Shown here piece by piece: positions 34,455-46,120 of a stretch of 64,000 nucleotides of DNA (the stretch's first letter is position 1; each line of letters begins with the position of its first letter). Made by a program: the position numbers and the translations under genes. The stretch lies in NCBI RefSeq assembly GCF_035594125.1, contig NC_087173.1:2280486-2344485 (forward strand), in the 5' to 3' direction. Origin of the DNA: Scylla paramamosain (Eukaryota > Arthropoda > Malacostraca > Decapoda > Portunidae). The notes beneath the pieces are model-generated. The model saw only the letters and a program-made list of their open reading frames with translations. It was not told the origin of the DNA and made no database searches.

Positions 34455-35814
34455 GTTGTATATTTATTTACTATTACAGTTAAGGTGAAACTTACAATGA
34501 TTTCCATGCCTTGAAGCTTGACCACAAAGCTTGCGGCAGAGTGCTGGTAGGAGAGGAGCTGAGACTCCACCACGAGGGGGTCAAGGGCGAGCACCTCATC
34601 ACCGCCACTCTCCTCCTTCTTCATGTCCTCTCGAAGCGTGGCCAGCAGCCCTCTGATGACCTCCTCCCCCGCAGCACTAATGGCCCCGCCTGCTGGAGTG
34701 GAAGATTAACAACTCCAGATTACCAAGGATGCATGAACTGTTGCATTAATTCACTGTCAGTTCTTGAAACGACCAAATAAAACCCGTAGACTTCCTTTAC
34801 ATCGAGAGGAGGGAGAGGTATGAGGCGTGAGTGACAATGCCACCCTATGATCACAGCTATCGTGTTGGTAATGCAGTCAGTGAAAAGGTGATCACATTGA
34901 ACACATACCCTCCTCAGAACCCGAGTGCTCTGTCATCGCCGCTATTCCCTTCGTTGCCTCCCGCACCATCACGCCCTCATCCTCAGCTCACCGAGTCACT
35001 CACACGCCCACCTCCGCCCTTCACGTGTCCACGGGAGCCTTCACGCCCTACTCTGCCTCCTCACATCGTGCTAGGCGAGCTGTTCTGGAAATCCGTTATC
35101 TAAATAACAGATAAAGAAGCTTATTCTTGTCCTGGCGAAAGGCGTTGTGAGGAGCAAGGAAGCGTGTCCTTCTGTGGTGTGCCTATTGATCGCTGAGTTG
35201 TGGCTTGTGGCACGTGCCTGGCTCTCTCATTCCCCTCCCTAGCGGCCCTCTCTTCCTTCCCCTGGCTGGCTCCCCGCCCCCTTCTTTCCTATCACCTGTC
35301 AGCTCATCCATCCTCCTGGCCCTCCCATCCCCCTATTCCCTTATAAACTGCTGAACTATTTCTATTCGTAATGGTGAACATATTACTAAATCTACATGTG
35401 CCTTCCTTTGCAGTGCCATGGTCCTGTTACGTAGGCATTTCTACTTTAATGTGTTCGTGCTTGTAACATTAAAGTATGCAACATCAAGACGGCTTTAGTA
35501 ACATTAAGGTATCAAATCTTCGGTCCATTTTCTTTCTTTCTTTCTTTCTTTCCTCCTTAACTATTCCTTTCCCAGTCAAGGGTGTTTCTTCACTCAGAAC
35601 TCTCGAAACGCGCGAACAGTTACTATCGCTATTAAGTTCTTTTGCATACATGAGTGAAGAAAAAACAAGGAACGGTATTGAGTGAGACAGTCGTCCTCTG
35701 TGTGCTTGCCTTACGTACCGATAACTTAGCGGTATTGTCGTTCATAACTCTTATCACACCTAAAGCTGTTAAATAACTGTACGTAGTTTGCAAATTCAGC
35801 TTACCACTAGACAT
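33292..35814 (-). CDS. JHBP/takeout-domain protein without signal peptide, complete, 228 aa
   Basis: Member of the haemolymph juvenile-hormone-binding/takeout family, BPI-like tubular carriers of small lipophilic ligands. Exons: 35805-35814, 34496-34689, 33693-33872 and 33292-33594 (687 nt with stop). Family-like features, in order: ALDPLVV near residue 45, GLSEFIIEDV after the 68/69 junction, GEYDISGKLVKVIPLSTRGPF in the central strand region, and the helical C-terminal part HLANQIRTHWQQHEPEL near 175-195. The first coding exon is only 10 nt (ATG TCT AGT G). It was chosen because a minus-strand donor gtaagc follows at once and its phase fits the next exon. The acceptor there is cagcag, so one extra residue is possible. 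Without a leader the product would be cytosolic, whereas takeout proteins are usually secreted. An unseen upstream signal-peptide exon is the alternative. Divergent to the TMED gene. Confidence 0.85.
34249..34455. repeat. (AGT)n-(TTG)n and (ATT)n trinucleotide repeats
   Basis: AGT/GTT run at about 34249-34369 and ATT run at about 34398-34455. The latter ends about 40 bp from the JHBP-domain exon at 34496, inside the following intron. Confidence 0.95.
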
Positions 35815-36526
35815 TATACGCCGTCTAATTATTATACGTTCCCATCACATTTCTAGAGAGATAGAGAAATGAGAATATGATTCTAGGAGAGTGAAAAATT
35901 AACACATATACAAAAGAGATAGCGAGCAGATAGTATATCTATATTATGTGGCTTATCTATATTTGTTTATTCTATTAACATTGCGGTACAAACTACTACA
36001 ATATCTGCTTTATACACAAAAATGTTGATTCATATATCCCTATATCAACGTGTACCATTGACACATTTCCAACGTGTCTCGCGCTGCCTCCCTTCCTCTC
36101 CCCCTCCCCCACTTCCCAGCATCCGCTGTGTTTGTCCTTATTTTATGTTGGAAATATAAATAATAATGATGAAAATATAGTGCACTTTTTAAATTATTGA
36201 AATATGTTAAACTGATTAAAATAGTAAAGATGTATTGTAGGGATAAATGAACACATTAGTCCTAGTTATTTTTTCTTTCCCCCTTACTATAGCTCTCCCT
36301 CATCCCTCCCTTAACCACATTTACCCATGGAATATCAACAATAATAACATCCTGGATGCTATAACACACCTTCTAAATATATAAATATGTTAATCAAGTA
36401 AAACACTGTATATGAAGATTAAATGATAAAATTTATACTTGTCCTAGTTAACACCGGGAGCCTGTAACCCTGACACTCGGGCTCCCTCCCCGGTCCTCCC
36501 TCACTTCCCTTCTATACGTGTAAACA
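35815..36526. promoter_or_regulatory. Shared divergent intergenic region, JHBP-domain gene / TMED
   Basis: 712 bp separate the two start codons on opposite strands. This stretch must hold both 5'UTRs and at least the proximal promoter elements. AT-rich with pyrimidine-rich blocks; no confident TATA or CCAAT box recognised. Confidence 0.5.
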
Positions 36527-38934
36527 ATGGCTAGTCACCGAGGTACACTTCTAGTCATCAGTATTTTTCCCTTCTTCCTGCTCCTCCAACCCTCTTGTGG
36601 CCGGGATATAGAGAGAGAAATGACGGTGGAGGTGAAAGCAGGGACGGAAGAGTGTTTCTACGAGACAATAAAGGCCGGTGAAACTCTTGATGTAGAGTAC
36701 CAGGTGAGGGGTAGATCTATGCTAATATCTTTTTGCAAGTCCATGTTTTTTAGCGTTTTTGTAATGTCCGTGAAAAGTAAGTGTTTATTTATTAGTCACT
36801 GTGGCTGTGTGAGAAAGTGGGTGAGAGGTGGTGTGTTCCGGGCCAGGGTAGGGCTGAGGGTTGCCTAAAATTTGTGGGTTATTCTGCTTCACGGCACTAC
36901 CGGTAAGCTTGAATTGCAAATTTTGGTTCACGTAAGGGAGGAAAATTCACCGTGCATGTGTTGGATGTTACTGTGCAGGAGTTGGCGGTCATAACAGATG
37001 CTTTATATTGTTTTCTCTTACTTTGGGGGTCATTATACTTTATGGCAGTGGTTCTTAACCTTTTCAGAGGTGTTGAATCCCAATGAAAACCTCTGTTCCA
37101 GACAAACTCTTCAGATGAAGCCTTTCGCCACGAGTTAGATTGGATGCCTAGATTTGAAGCAAATTATAACTAACTTGAAATGATTCACTTCCTGAATCTG
37201 TAGTATGCATTGCAGTAAATCTTGCCAGTAGCATCTTGTCATCCCTCAAGTACCCAGCCCCAACAAACTTGGGGACCTGATGGGTTAGCTTAGGACCTAG
37301 CCTAACAGGGGAGCTCCAACCCTGTCAATGCCTCCTGACCCAACCTAACCTTATAAACATTTGTTTTTGGCTTCTGAAGAGTCAAGATTTTTTGTAACAA
37401 ATATTTTCCTGCAGGTCATTGATGGTGGTCAAGGAGAGCTAGACATAGACTTCTACCTCGCAGGACAAACCGGGGAAATTCTTCTGCAGGATCTGCGGCG
37501 CTCTGAAGGCAATCACAGGTGTGTATGTAGTCTTGAGGACAGTTCATCTACAGCTGTCACTTGTGAGATGAATCATAATACTGCAATGTCTGGCTACAAG
37601 GGCATTACAAGGGTGCAAGAAGGCTCTATGGTACTAGTGGTTTTGTGGAATTTGTTGAGAGTAATTTTATGGTATTATTTAGATGTGAAACTTCAAGAAT
37701 TTGTTGTGAGGAGTGATGTGTGTGTAATTGTGTATGGAAATAGCAGGGAACTTTAGAATTGTTAATTTTCCCCTAGAAGAGTATTGTAGAGAATTACCTT
37801 AGCTCTCTTTCTTAGGACTGTTATATGATATTCATGTTAAGGTCACCATCAGGCCCATGCATTGGTCTTGAGTTATAAATCAGTTTGCCAGACAGATCTA
37901 CAATTATGTGATTATCTTAAATTTTGCAGGTAATGTTTTGACTTGCAAAACAAAATGTTTTTTACAGAGGATGAAGTTAAACCTCATCAGATCTCTTGAA
38001 AATATAAGTTGGGTAATGACAAAAATTAACCCTTCTCTATCATCAGGACCACGATCAGCGAGGAGGGTGACTATCGGATATGCTGGGACAACACTTTCTC
38101 CCACTTCAACACCAAGACTGTCTTTTTTGGTATCACTGTTGAGAGTGATGAAGATGATGACCTCTGGGACGATGGTCTGGAAGAAACCATCACAGCAGAG
38201 GAGATTTATGAGATGAAGATTGAAGACATCAAGGTGGGAGAGATAAGCTTTTTTTGTTTCCTATGAAGATTTTAATTCCTTTCTAAATTGATGCCATTGT
38301 GGTGATATCACTGGGATGATCTCAATATCCATGCCAATTTTTTTATCTTGCTTTTGTAATCTTTGCCATTGTCACAGTCTTGGTCATTATCAATGTTTTT
38401 TTTTTTTACTGTATGAATATTAAGATTCTGTTAATCCATAATTCCTTGCTTGCTTCTAGGATGCAATGGGGAGGATTCGCGCTCACCTCACCAAGTCACG
38501 GTTCACACAGGATCAGCTGAGGGCATATGAGGCACGGGATCGCAACCTGGCCGAAAGCAACTGTACCAAAGTGACTACCTGGTCAATAATCAACATTACT
38601 GTCATGTTGGTGACTGGTCTTATTCAGGTGAGGGATGTGTGTGTGTGACAAGGGAGGGAGAATTAATGCATGAAACCTATTTTTCATGCTCCTCTAATTT
38701 GTCATTTCTTTTTTTTTTAAATGAAGGATCAGTTAGATGGATGTTTTTATCTGTTCATTAATTTTGTGGGGAGAATGATAGAAAAAAGACGAAAAAATAA
38801 CTGAATGTGGTGAGGAGGACTGTAATCTGATTTCTTTCCTGCCCCTCCAGGTTATATTGTTACGAAGCTTGTTTGATGACAAATCTCGACTACATGGAAT
38901 ATGGAAGAAGGGAGCTCCATCTACATTTTCCTAG
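36527..38934 (+). CDS. TMED5: Transmembrane emp24 domain protein, TMED1/5-like (p24 gamma family), complete, 239 aa
   Basis: p24 cargo receptor cycling between ER and Golgi in COPII and COPI vesicles. Exons: 36527-36703, 37415-37518, 38047-38233, 38460-38627 and 38851-38934, with phases 0,2,0,0 (720 nt with stop). Residues 1-25 are a signal peptide. The luminal GOLD domain runs to about 140 and has the expected Cys pair, Cys43 (EECFYE) and Cys106 (DYRICWDN), plus LDIDFYL. A coiled-coil region follows (MKIEDIKDAMGRIRAHL ... LRAYEARDRNLAESN). The transmembrane segment is at about 196-217. The cytosolic tail is LRSLFDDKSRLHG... with the LF aromatic/hydrophobic COPII-type signal. It contains a KK pair, but not at the -3/-4 position of a classical retrieval signal. 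EARDRN and the FDDK tail favour TMED1/5 over alpha, beta or delta types. I cannot separate TMED1 from TMED5. Confidence 0.93.
37046..37200 (+). mobile_element. Possible hAT-type terminal fragment in TMED intron 1
   Basis: Begins CAGTGGTTCTTAACCTTTTC, which resembles the CAGTGGTTCTCAA-style ends of hAT elements. No matching inverted end or 8-bp duplication was found, so the extent is a guess. Confidence 0.3.
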
Positions 38935-41900
38935 GGGGTGGCTAGTTAGGTTTTATTGATGTGTGTAGGTTTTTAACTTTTGTCTTTCCTCGTGGTTCTG
39001 AGCACAGCTTTGTCAGAGGCAAGGAAGGGATTGTGAAGGTGTGTTGAACTACTATTTTTTATTTTATTTTATTTTTTTCAAGTTTTTTATTTTAACCATT
39101 TTAAGATTTTAAAGACTTGAAACTTGTGCCTGTGCTGACCTGAGTACACATGGAAAGTGGTGCGTTGGGGACGGTGTGTTGTGGTATTATAATAGTTACC
39201 AGTTGTCAGGGAGTGAAAGCACAAGTGTCACTTTATGAGTGGTATGCTTTAGTGCACGAATAATCATTGCAGCAATAATATCATGAAAGGCTTGTATATA
39301 TTGTAGTATGTTTGTGAAATTGTGACTGCAAGATACATTGTATTTTTAATCACAGTGTGTTATGGACCAACTGGCTGGTTCTGAGGCTCTTTTAGGTCAG
39401 TATGTCAATGCAAAAGGGCATTTTATGTTTCTCAGTACCTTAAAAGTTTTGCAGTTTTTAATAAGTGCCATATTTAATATTATTGTGCTTTGAATTACAC
39501 TCAAGGATGTGTTATTTGTCACACTAAGTTGCTTAAGTCATTACATTTCTTCATTCATTCTGCTGCAGAACATCCCACTGGATATCATTCACCACAAACA
39601 GAATCAGTAATGTCACTTTGTGTACAGACAAAACTGAGTGACGCTAAGTTGTACAGCATGAAAAGAACTTTAGATCTCTATAGTATGGAAAGATTTACCA
39701 TTAATTAATGTGTATAAAATTAATTTATAATTGGTTCATTCATATGAAGAGTAGAGAAATGGAAGCAGGTTGTATTAACATATTTTGCACAGGGAATGGA
39801 TGGCAAGCAATGTGTGTTTTGTGCAAGATGATGCTCTGTACTAAACTATCAGTATTATATGCAAAATTGGCAGTGCTGTCACTCACATTGCAGATTGATC
39901 TGATGCACATGAAGCTAGTAGCTGTATGCCATGTGTGTTACTAGTGTGTTACCACCTGCCATGCATAGAATTCTGAATAGTCACACTGTTGTAGTGAATG
40001 CTATCCCACTGGTGGAGTAGTATTTTTTTTCTAATATTTTGCGGTGGTGTGGAAAAGTATTTAATTATTATAGCCAGCACTTTTATTCACATACAAAGGG
40101 CATTATTAGTGATGGGAAATGAGTAAATTGTGACTTCATAAATCTTGCACTGTGGCCATGGAAGGCCTTCACTTTCTTTAACATATAATTAATGATCCAA
40201 GAATAAAGTGAAAGCTGCGATTTATATAAAATTACTGCTTCTAATGTAGTTGTTCATAACTTAAGATTCCAATGTAACTGTTATTTTAGTAGTTTCAGTA
40301 ATTTGGCAGTTAATTTTTTTAAATGTCAAAATAGCCTATGGTGGTGTTGTGCTTTATACCATGCTTGTTAAGATGACCAAATGCAGTGTATGTATTATTG
40401 TTAACCAAAACCTTACACAATACAACTCATACACAGTGCATCACAGAAAGAGAAAGCACAAATAAGGATTTATTTTGTTGGTAATTTTTAAACATACAAG
40501 CCTAACCCTTAATGGAAAGATAGTTATTTGTATGTTTAAGATTGAATTATTAAAATGTTGCTTTTGATCTGCAACAGGAACTTCCTCACACTGGGATCTA
40601 GGTGTTGATGTCTGGAGCTAGAACTTTAATTCCAAAAGTAACATGAATATTTTCAAAATACATTAGGCAGTGGACTTTGCAGATGTAACTGAACAGAATA
40701 TATTTAAATTTTTATGGTGTGACTGGAGCATTCAGTCATGGCAAGTGTTTGTGCAGTAAACATTCACCCTTCCAGTTAACACAAAATCATGACTAGCTTT
40801 TTCAGGAATTTTTAAATAAAATTAACTGAAAACATTCATACAATTGTCCACATTGTTATACCTTCATTACTTTTAGTTTGGGATGTAGCATTATTTTCAG
40901 ACTTAATGCTGCAGTGTCATTGCTCACCATCACCATATCAGATTCATATTAAGACTGTTAATATGGGAGTCATGATGGAGAATGATCCAACTTGATAGCC
41001 AAGTTGGATACAGGTAATTTTAAAATCACTCCAAGTCTACTTTTCAGGTGAGCTCTGTTCAGGCAACTCAACCACAATTTTGTGTACTCCATAAGATGGG
41101 AAACATGTCCTGGCCACAAACAGTGACTAGTTGGAAGAATACTGTCATTGTAGTATTACTGTAAGAGGTCATTAGAAGGAACAAAGCAAAGGGAATGGAA
41201 TCCCTCTTGCATTTGCCACATAAAAATTCCCCTTCTTTTCCACTAAACTAAAATTTGAGAACAACTTTGTATTCAAAGAGAATTCTGTAATGTGATCATT
41301 TATTTTTTACAATGATAATCATAGAAAAGTAAATAAATATGTTACTGCCACCAAGAAAGGAAGAATGCTGTTATGGAGGGAAGTGACAAGTGAGGCTTTG
41401 ACCATGCAATGGGCAATAACTGGAGAAAGGAAGAGATGGACATTTCTAAAATAGCCGTACCTTTGAGACTAGATCCCTGAGGGGGAAATGGCATTGGAGG
41501 TATTGAGTATTCAGGCTGGTGCTCCTTCTCCTCCTCAGAACTCCCTCAAGATGGTGGCCATGGCAGAAAAGTCACTTTTGCCTCAGGACATAGTCAAAAC
41601 CTTGGATGTCACCTCGCTCCTTCACTCTGTTGAGCCACTTTATTGGCAGCAATCCCTCTCACATATGACCCTTCACTTTCAATCATATACACATTCCTCA
41701 CTCATCTATTTCAGATAGATAGATAGATAAATAGACATGCATACAGATATTTGACATGTTATTTGACTTGTACTCCCATGTTGTCTTTAATCATGCCACA
41801 TTTACTATATTTTCAATCAAACAACTCTATGATCTATTGATATATCTATCTATATACTGGTTTGACATCCCCCCTTTAAAAGAGGTAGCCAAGACAAATT

Positions 41901-42769
41901 GTCTACATAACATACATCAGCTTTCATTAAGATACTCTCACATCTTAGCCTCTAGAGGAGAGAGTACTGATCCAAGTTGCACTAAAGTGTATGAAAATCA
42001 GTCCTTCCTCTTCTAGATGGAATCACCAAATCAATTATTTCATAACAGAGCCAAGATATAGTATCAAAGTGTATCAAAATGACAAGTTCAGAATTAACCC
42101 ATGAAGAGTCTATAGAACACTGTCAACCAATGAACACCTTTTGTGACCAATAAGATCAGCCAATCAGCTTGAGACATAGGATTTAGTCCTAATGCCTCAC
42201 TGCCTCATTTACCACTCTGAGTAGTTTATTGTTTATGTCAGTCAACACTAGTTTTACAAGTCCTGCTTGTTTAACTCATGTCTACTTGAATGTAGTAAAG
42301 ATACTCAGATACACAACCCACCTAAACATCTTCAATTTGTGGTAATAGAGAGCAGCAAATATTTACTTATTACTTCCCACCCAAACTAGTTTCCATTGGA
42401 TCCTAGAATCTGATGAGGTTTTGAAGCATCCTTACATGATGCTTACAGGGATCAAAGACTATGTCATTCCTGGATTATTACAGGTCAAGTGGCTCAAAAA
42501 ATTGTATGTAACCTATTTAAAGGTACTGAGTTGCAACACACTGACTAAGGATGTAGCAGGCTAATATATCATTTTTTTATTAAAATTCTTATAAAAAATA
42601 AATTTTAGCTGCATTATTGACAAAAATATATTTTCATAAAATATAAAAAATTATCTTAACAATTCAACCTGATAATGGTTTTTAGTAAGTATCAATGAGT
42701 GGCTAGTAATGTTCCACTTAAGACCCTTACCCTTGAAAATATATATCCCATTTATATATATATAATATA

Positions 42770-42804
<35 letters not shown>

Positions 42805-42893
42805 AACTACAAATTAATTAGAATTTGAGCAAGTCTAAGGTGGTCAATAACACAACTACCCGCCAGAGTCCTCGTGTGGATAACAGCACCGCT
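38935..42893 (+). other. TMED 3'UTR and convergent intergenic DNA
   Basis: No gene supported. A plus-strand AATAAA lies at 40202-40207. A (TATA)/poly(A) stretch is at 42752-42802. Short ORFs here show no family features. Confidence 0.4.
42773..42802. repeat. poly(A) tract
   Basis: About 30 A's after a short TA run; possibly the tail of an old retroposon, but no body was recognised. Confidence 0.8.
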
Positions 42894-42917
42894 CTACTGC
42901 CCACGATGGAAGCCAAC
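42894..42917 (-). CDS. Candidate alternative terminal micro-exon (VGFHRGQ-stop)
   Basis: Preceded by a good acceptor (ttgtctttcag). Read in phase 0, as would follow the exon ending at 63636, it gives seven residues, VGFHRGQ, then TAG. The RG content resembles the tail of the gene at 55238-64000. The ORF is too short to be convincing alone; its weight comes from the series of similar candidates nearby. Confidence 0.2.
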   Translation of the reverse strand, partial: VGFHRGQ

Positions 42918-43428
42918 CTGAAAGACAAGGCTCACACTGAACACAACCATCCAACAAAAGCATGCAGTATTTCAAATTTGGTAACAATGTACAAAAAAAT
43001 TTTTAGTGCAAGAATCTCAAGCAGTGTTGATCATTTCATCCACATCAATTACAACAAAATATACGGTCAAATGAAATAAGCACACACTAACTAACATTTC
43101 AGATTAGATTATTTATCCTTAATTCTCTCACTTCTGTTCATTATCATTCCTGATTTCAAAAGTCAATGATGTATGTCTTTACATAAAATGCCCAACATGA
43201 CTGCAGTATTGATGTAAGTATACTTCACTGCTCTATTTAAGGAGAGATGGGGCCAAACTGACTTCTTCAGCTCACCTCTCAGGCATTGACAGGGTGCAGT
43301 GGAAACAACCCAACTGCCTCCTTTGACTACACCCTGTGCATCCTCCAGGCCCAGCTCCCTCTTCAACCCCACATGCCACCCGGGTAGTTCAGCCCCTTAC
43401 AGCTGCTTCACCGGCTGGGTGGCACCGG

Positions 43429-43494
43429 TCACGTCACCAGACCCAACCTGTTGCCACGCCTGTAGCCTGCATTGCGGCCTCTGTAATAAGTTAC
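43429..43494 (-). CDS. Candidate alternative terminal exon, Arg/Gly-rich (21 aa)
   Basis: A strong polypyrimidine acceptor (cttctcctccccag) is followed in phase 0 by VTYYRGRNAGYRRGNRLGLV, one Thr, then TGA. The composition (RG, YR) matches an RNA-binding-protein C-terminus. It sits in a GC-rich island (about 43250-43500) unlike its AT-rich neighbours. It would join to the exon ending at 63636. Confidence 0.3.
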   Translation of the reverse strand, partial: VTYYRGRNAGYRRGNRLGLVT

Positions 43495-44314
43495 CTGGGG
43501 AGGAGAAGGCGCTCATTAGCATGTGACTTTTGCCCTACCAGTTGATCTGAAAAGTACTTTAAGTGTGGACTATCAATTATTTTTACATTAGAAGTTGGTA
43601 TACGTTCACAGGATTTCAACAATAAAGAAACAATCTAGCTTAGGTATGTTCAGGGGTGCACTTCCTCAGGTTATTGGTACATTCGCATTGAAAATTTCAC
43701 CATTTAAAAATTTCATGTCAATATGTAATTTAACAATCTTAATACTGTTAAGAGACAAAGTATTACTTCAAATAGCCCAAATAGCCCATCCCATCACTCC
43801 CTTCAAAACCCAATACTGGATCTCACATGATTGGTATCACTAAAAGTAGTAATGGCAACTCTTGAATTACCACATGTATTCATCACAATCCTTTAATCTG
43901 GACCATTTTTCACAGTTTGAAACATTATATAATTCTTGCCTAAAATCAATGCATCATGGGGATTACGTCAGTAGTGCTGTGTGCTATAACCCGTAAAGGC
44001 TGGGTACCTTTATGGCAAGAAATATTGTGCTCATCATAAAAGTAAATAAAAGTGCAGTAAGAGATTTAACATGTCTTAACATCCCTGAGGATATCCCACT
44101 CCAACTTCAACACCTGGCTAGTTTTATTGAAGTACAAGGAAATGGGTAGATGATCTATGATGATTATGGGGTGCATGACCTCCCTTCCTGACTCAAAAAA
44201 AAAAATGGAAACAAGGGAACTAATGCACTACTCAGTTCCTTTTCACCACTGTTACATACTTTGGCCTGGTTAGCAGAAAAATGCATTTTCATCTATGAAA
44301 ATGTCAAGCTCATT

Positions 44315-44466
44315 TTATTGATAAATAAATAGCCAATTTTTAGTGAAATTTCCCAAACCTATTGAACAATCACAATGTTTTGGCATCCAGTCTTTATGGG
44401 TTACAGAATCAACAGTAAATGGGTTACCCCAGGAAGGAGGAGGGGGCATGTGGGGTGGAGGTTGTC
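44315..44466 (-). CDS. Candidate alternative terminal exon, Pro-rich (49 aa)
   Basis: The acceptor cctccctttacgcag is followed, in phase 1, by QPPPHMPPPPSWGNPF and then an ordinary-looking stretch to a TAG at 44315-44317. Phase 1 fits the donor at 63860, after the exon ending ...QSDN/R. A gtaacc inside (after SWG) could instead act as a donor. No homologue recognised. Confidence 0.25.
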
Positions 44467-45212
44467 CTGCGTAAAGGGAGGCACAGTTACTATGGCACCA
44501 TGGGTAAACGGGCACTGTTCTGAGAGAGAAAAAGCCAACTCCTTGTAGTCTAGAGGTTATAAGCAATTCATGTTTAATTTTGTGGTTTTAATAAATCTGG
44601 TGCCAGAAGTTTTAAGGGGTGTGGGGGGGAGGGGGAGGAATTATGAATCTAGTAAAGAAAAACAGGGTCAGTTGGCAGATTAACTTTCAGAGTTAAAAGT
44701 GATCCCAGCCTCTTTATCTTTCCATTGTTTTCTTCAAACATCCTGGCAAACAAAGAAAACAAATACATACAGATTAAATGAGTGACTGCAGCATCACCTG
44801 TATGAAGCATCTGCACTGAAACTTTTTACATAAAAACTGATGATGGGTCTCAAAGGTAAGGGACGGGATAATTTAGTACACTGAGCAGAGGCCCTTCCTT
44901 TCTTTCAGTGCTTTGGTTCACTCTGCCCCAACATGACATTTATACCAACTACTTAACTGATAGCACACAGTAAGATCATGTCTCAATGAAGCAATCCAAA
45001 AAGTCATAAAGCACATAAAGATGCTTTATGAATCCCACACAAGTTCTCACACTCACAACAAAGAATAGACTAAAGGCTTTTGTCTTGCACTGACATTTAA
45101 CGCAGTTTGTATGTACATAAGATTATCAAGCCAAACAAGACTTTTCTGAAATTGTATCACTAAGATTCACTCACTTGATTGAAAAGTTAAAATACATTTC
45201 TGCATATACACC

Positions 45213-45215
<3 letters not shown>

Positions 45216-45275
<60 letters not shown>
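45216..45275. repeat. (CT)n microsatellite
   Basis: Pure CT run of about 60 bp. Confidence 0.95.
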
Positions 45276-45278
<3 letters not shown>

Positions 45279-46058
45279 CACACACAATATGCACATAACC
45301 ACATTCACAAATACATTACCTGTCTAGGCTGCCTTTCTCCTTTCCTCTGTAAAGGTAAAAATGTCTGCTGTGTGTTAAATAGCTTTCATTTGCATTTAAT
45401 TTTTCTTTTCGAGACTAGGATTACCTACGGTAAACATGAGCTAAGTGGAAAGACGTCAGTGGTAGTTGTCCATTGAAAATGTGATTTATGTCGCTTTTCT
45501 TATATTTTCCTGATACGAAGATGAGCAATCAAGTGGGAGAAGGTGCAGCAGTTTTAACAATCCATTACAATTTCACAATGTAATTAATAAGTTTTCACAG
45601 GATGACGGCTCAATGCCTCTTAACATGTATCAAGTGCTGCCTTAAGTAAATCATGGCTGCATTCAGCCTCAACACTGTCTCTCTTCAACTATTTCAGTAA
45701 ACTTCATGCCCTACAGGAAATCAACAATACCAAACTTTGGTCTTTCGGACACAATATTTGTCATCAATCAATACATTCAATATGCAAGATATAAAAAGTT
45801 TCACTAATAATTTGCTCACTTTTCGCATTATGATTTATACTTCACCATATGGAAAAATATCAACACTGCTTAATCCTTATTCTGTTTTTCATATGAAGTC
45901 ATTGTAAAATTTCCATGCCGTTCCAGAATTACACAAATATACGTATACATAAACACCACCAGAACCAGCAAATTTATCAAAATTTATATTTCTTGTCATC
46001 AAGAACCTTGAAAATTCTATATAATTATGCACTTCAATCGAAATAACTTTATTCTTTC

Positions 46059-46120
46059 TTAGCCCCCCATTTCACTTCCTCCTCCATCTCCTCCTCCACC
46101 ATCTCCTCCACCTCCTCCTC
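46059..46120 (-). CDS. Candidate alternative terminal exon, Gly-rich (or acidic) tail
   Basis: The acceptor ttgtattttcag is followed by a GGA/GAG-rich stretch. In phase 1, which fits the donor at 63860, it reads GGGGGDGGGGDGGGSEMGG then TAA. In phase 0 it reads an acidic EEEVEEMVEEEMEEE tail running a few codons longer. A simple purine-rich repeat behind a fortuitous acceptor is also possible. Confidence 0.25.

Noticed and set aside
34831..35103. 90-aa Pro-rich plus-strand ORF
   Set aside because: Lies in intron 1 of the JHBP-domain gene, has no homologue I recognise and is low-complexity C/T-rich sequence.
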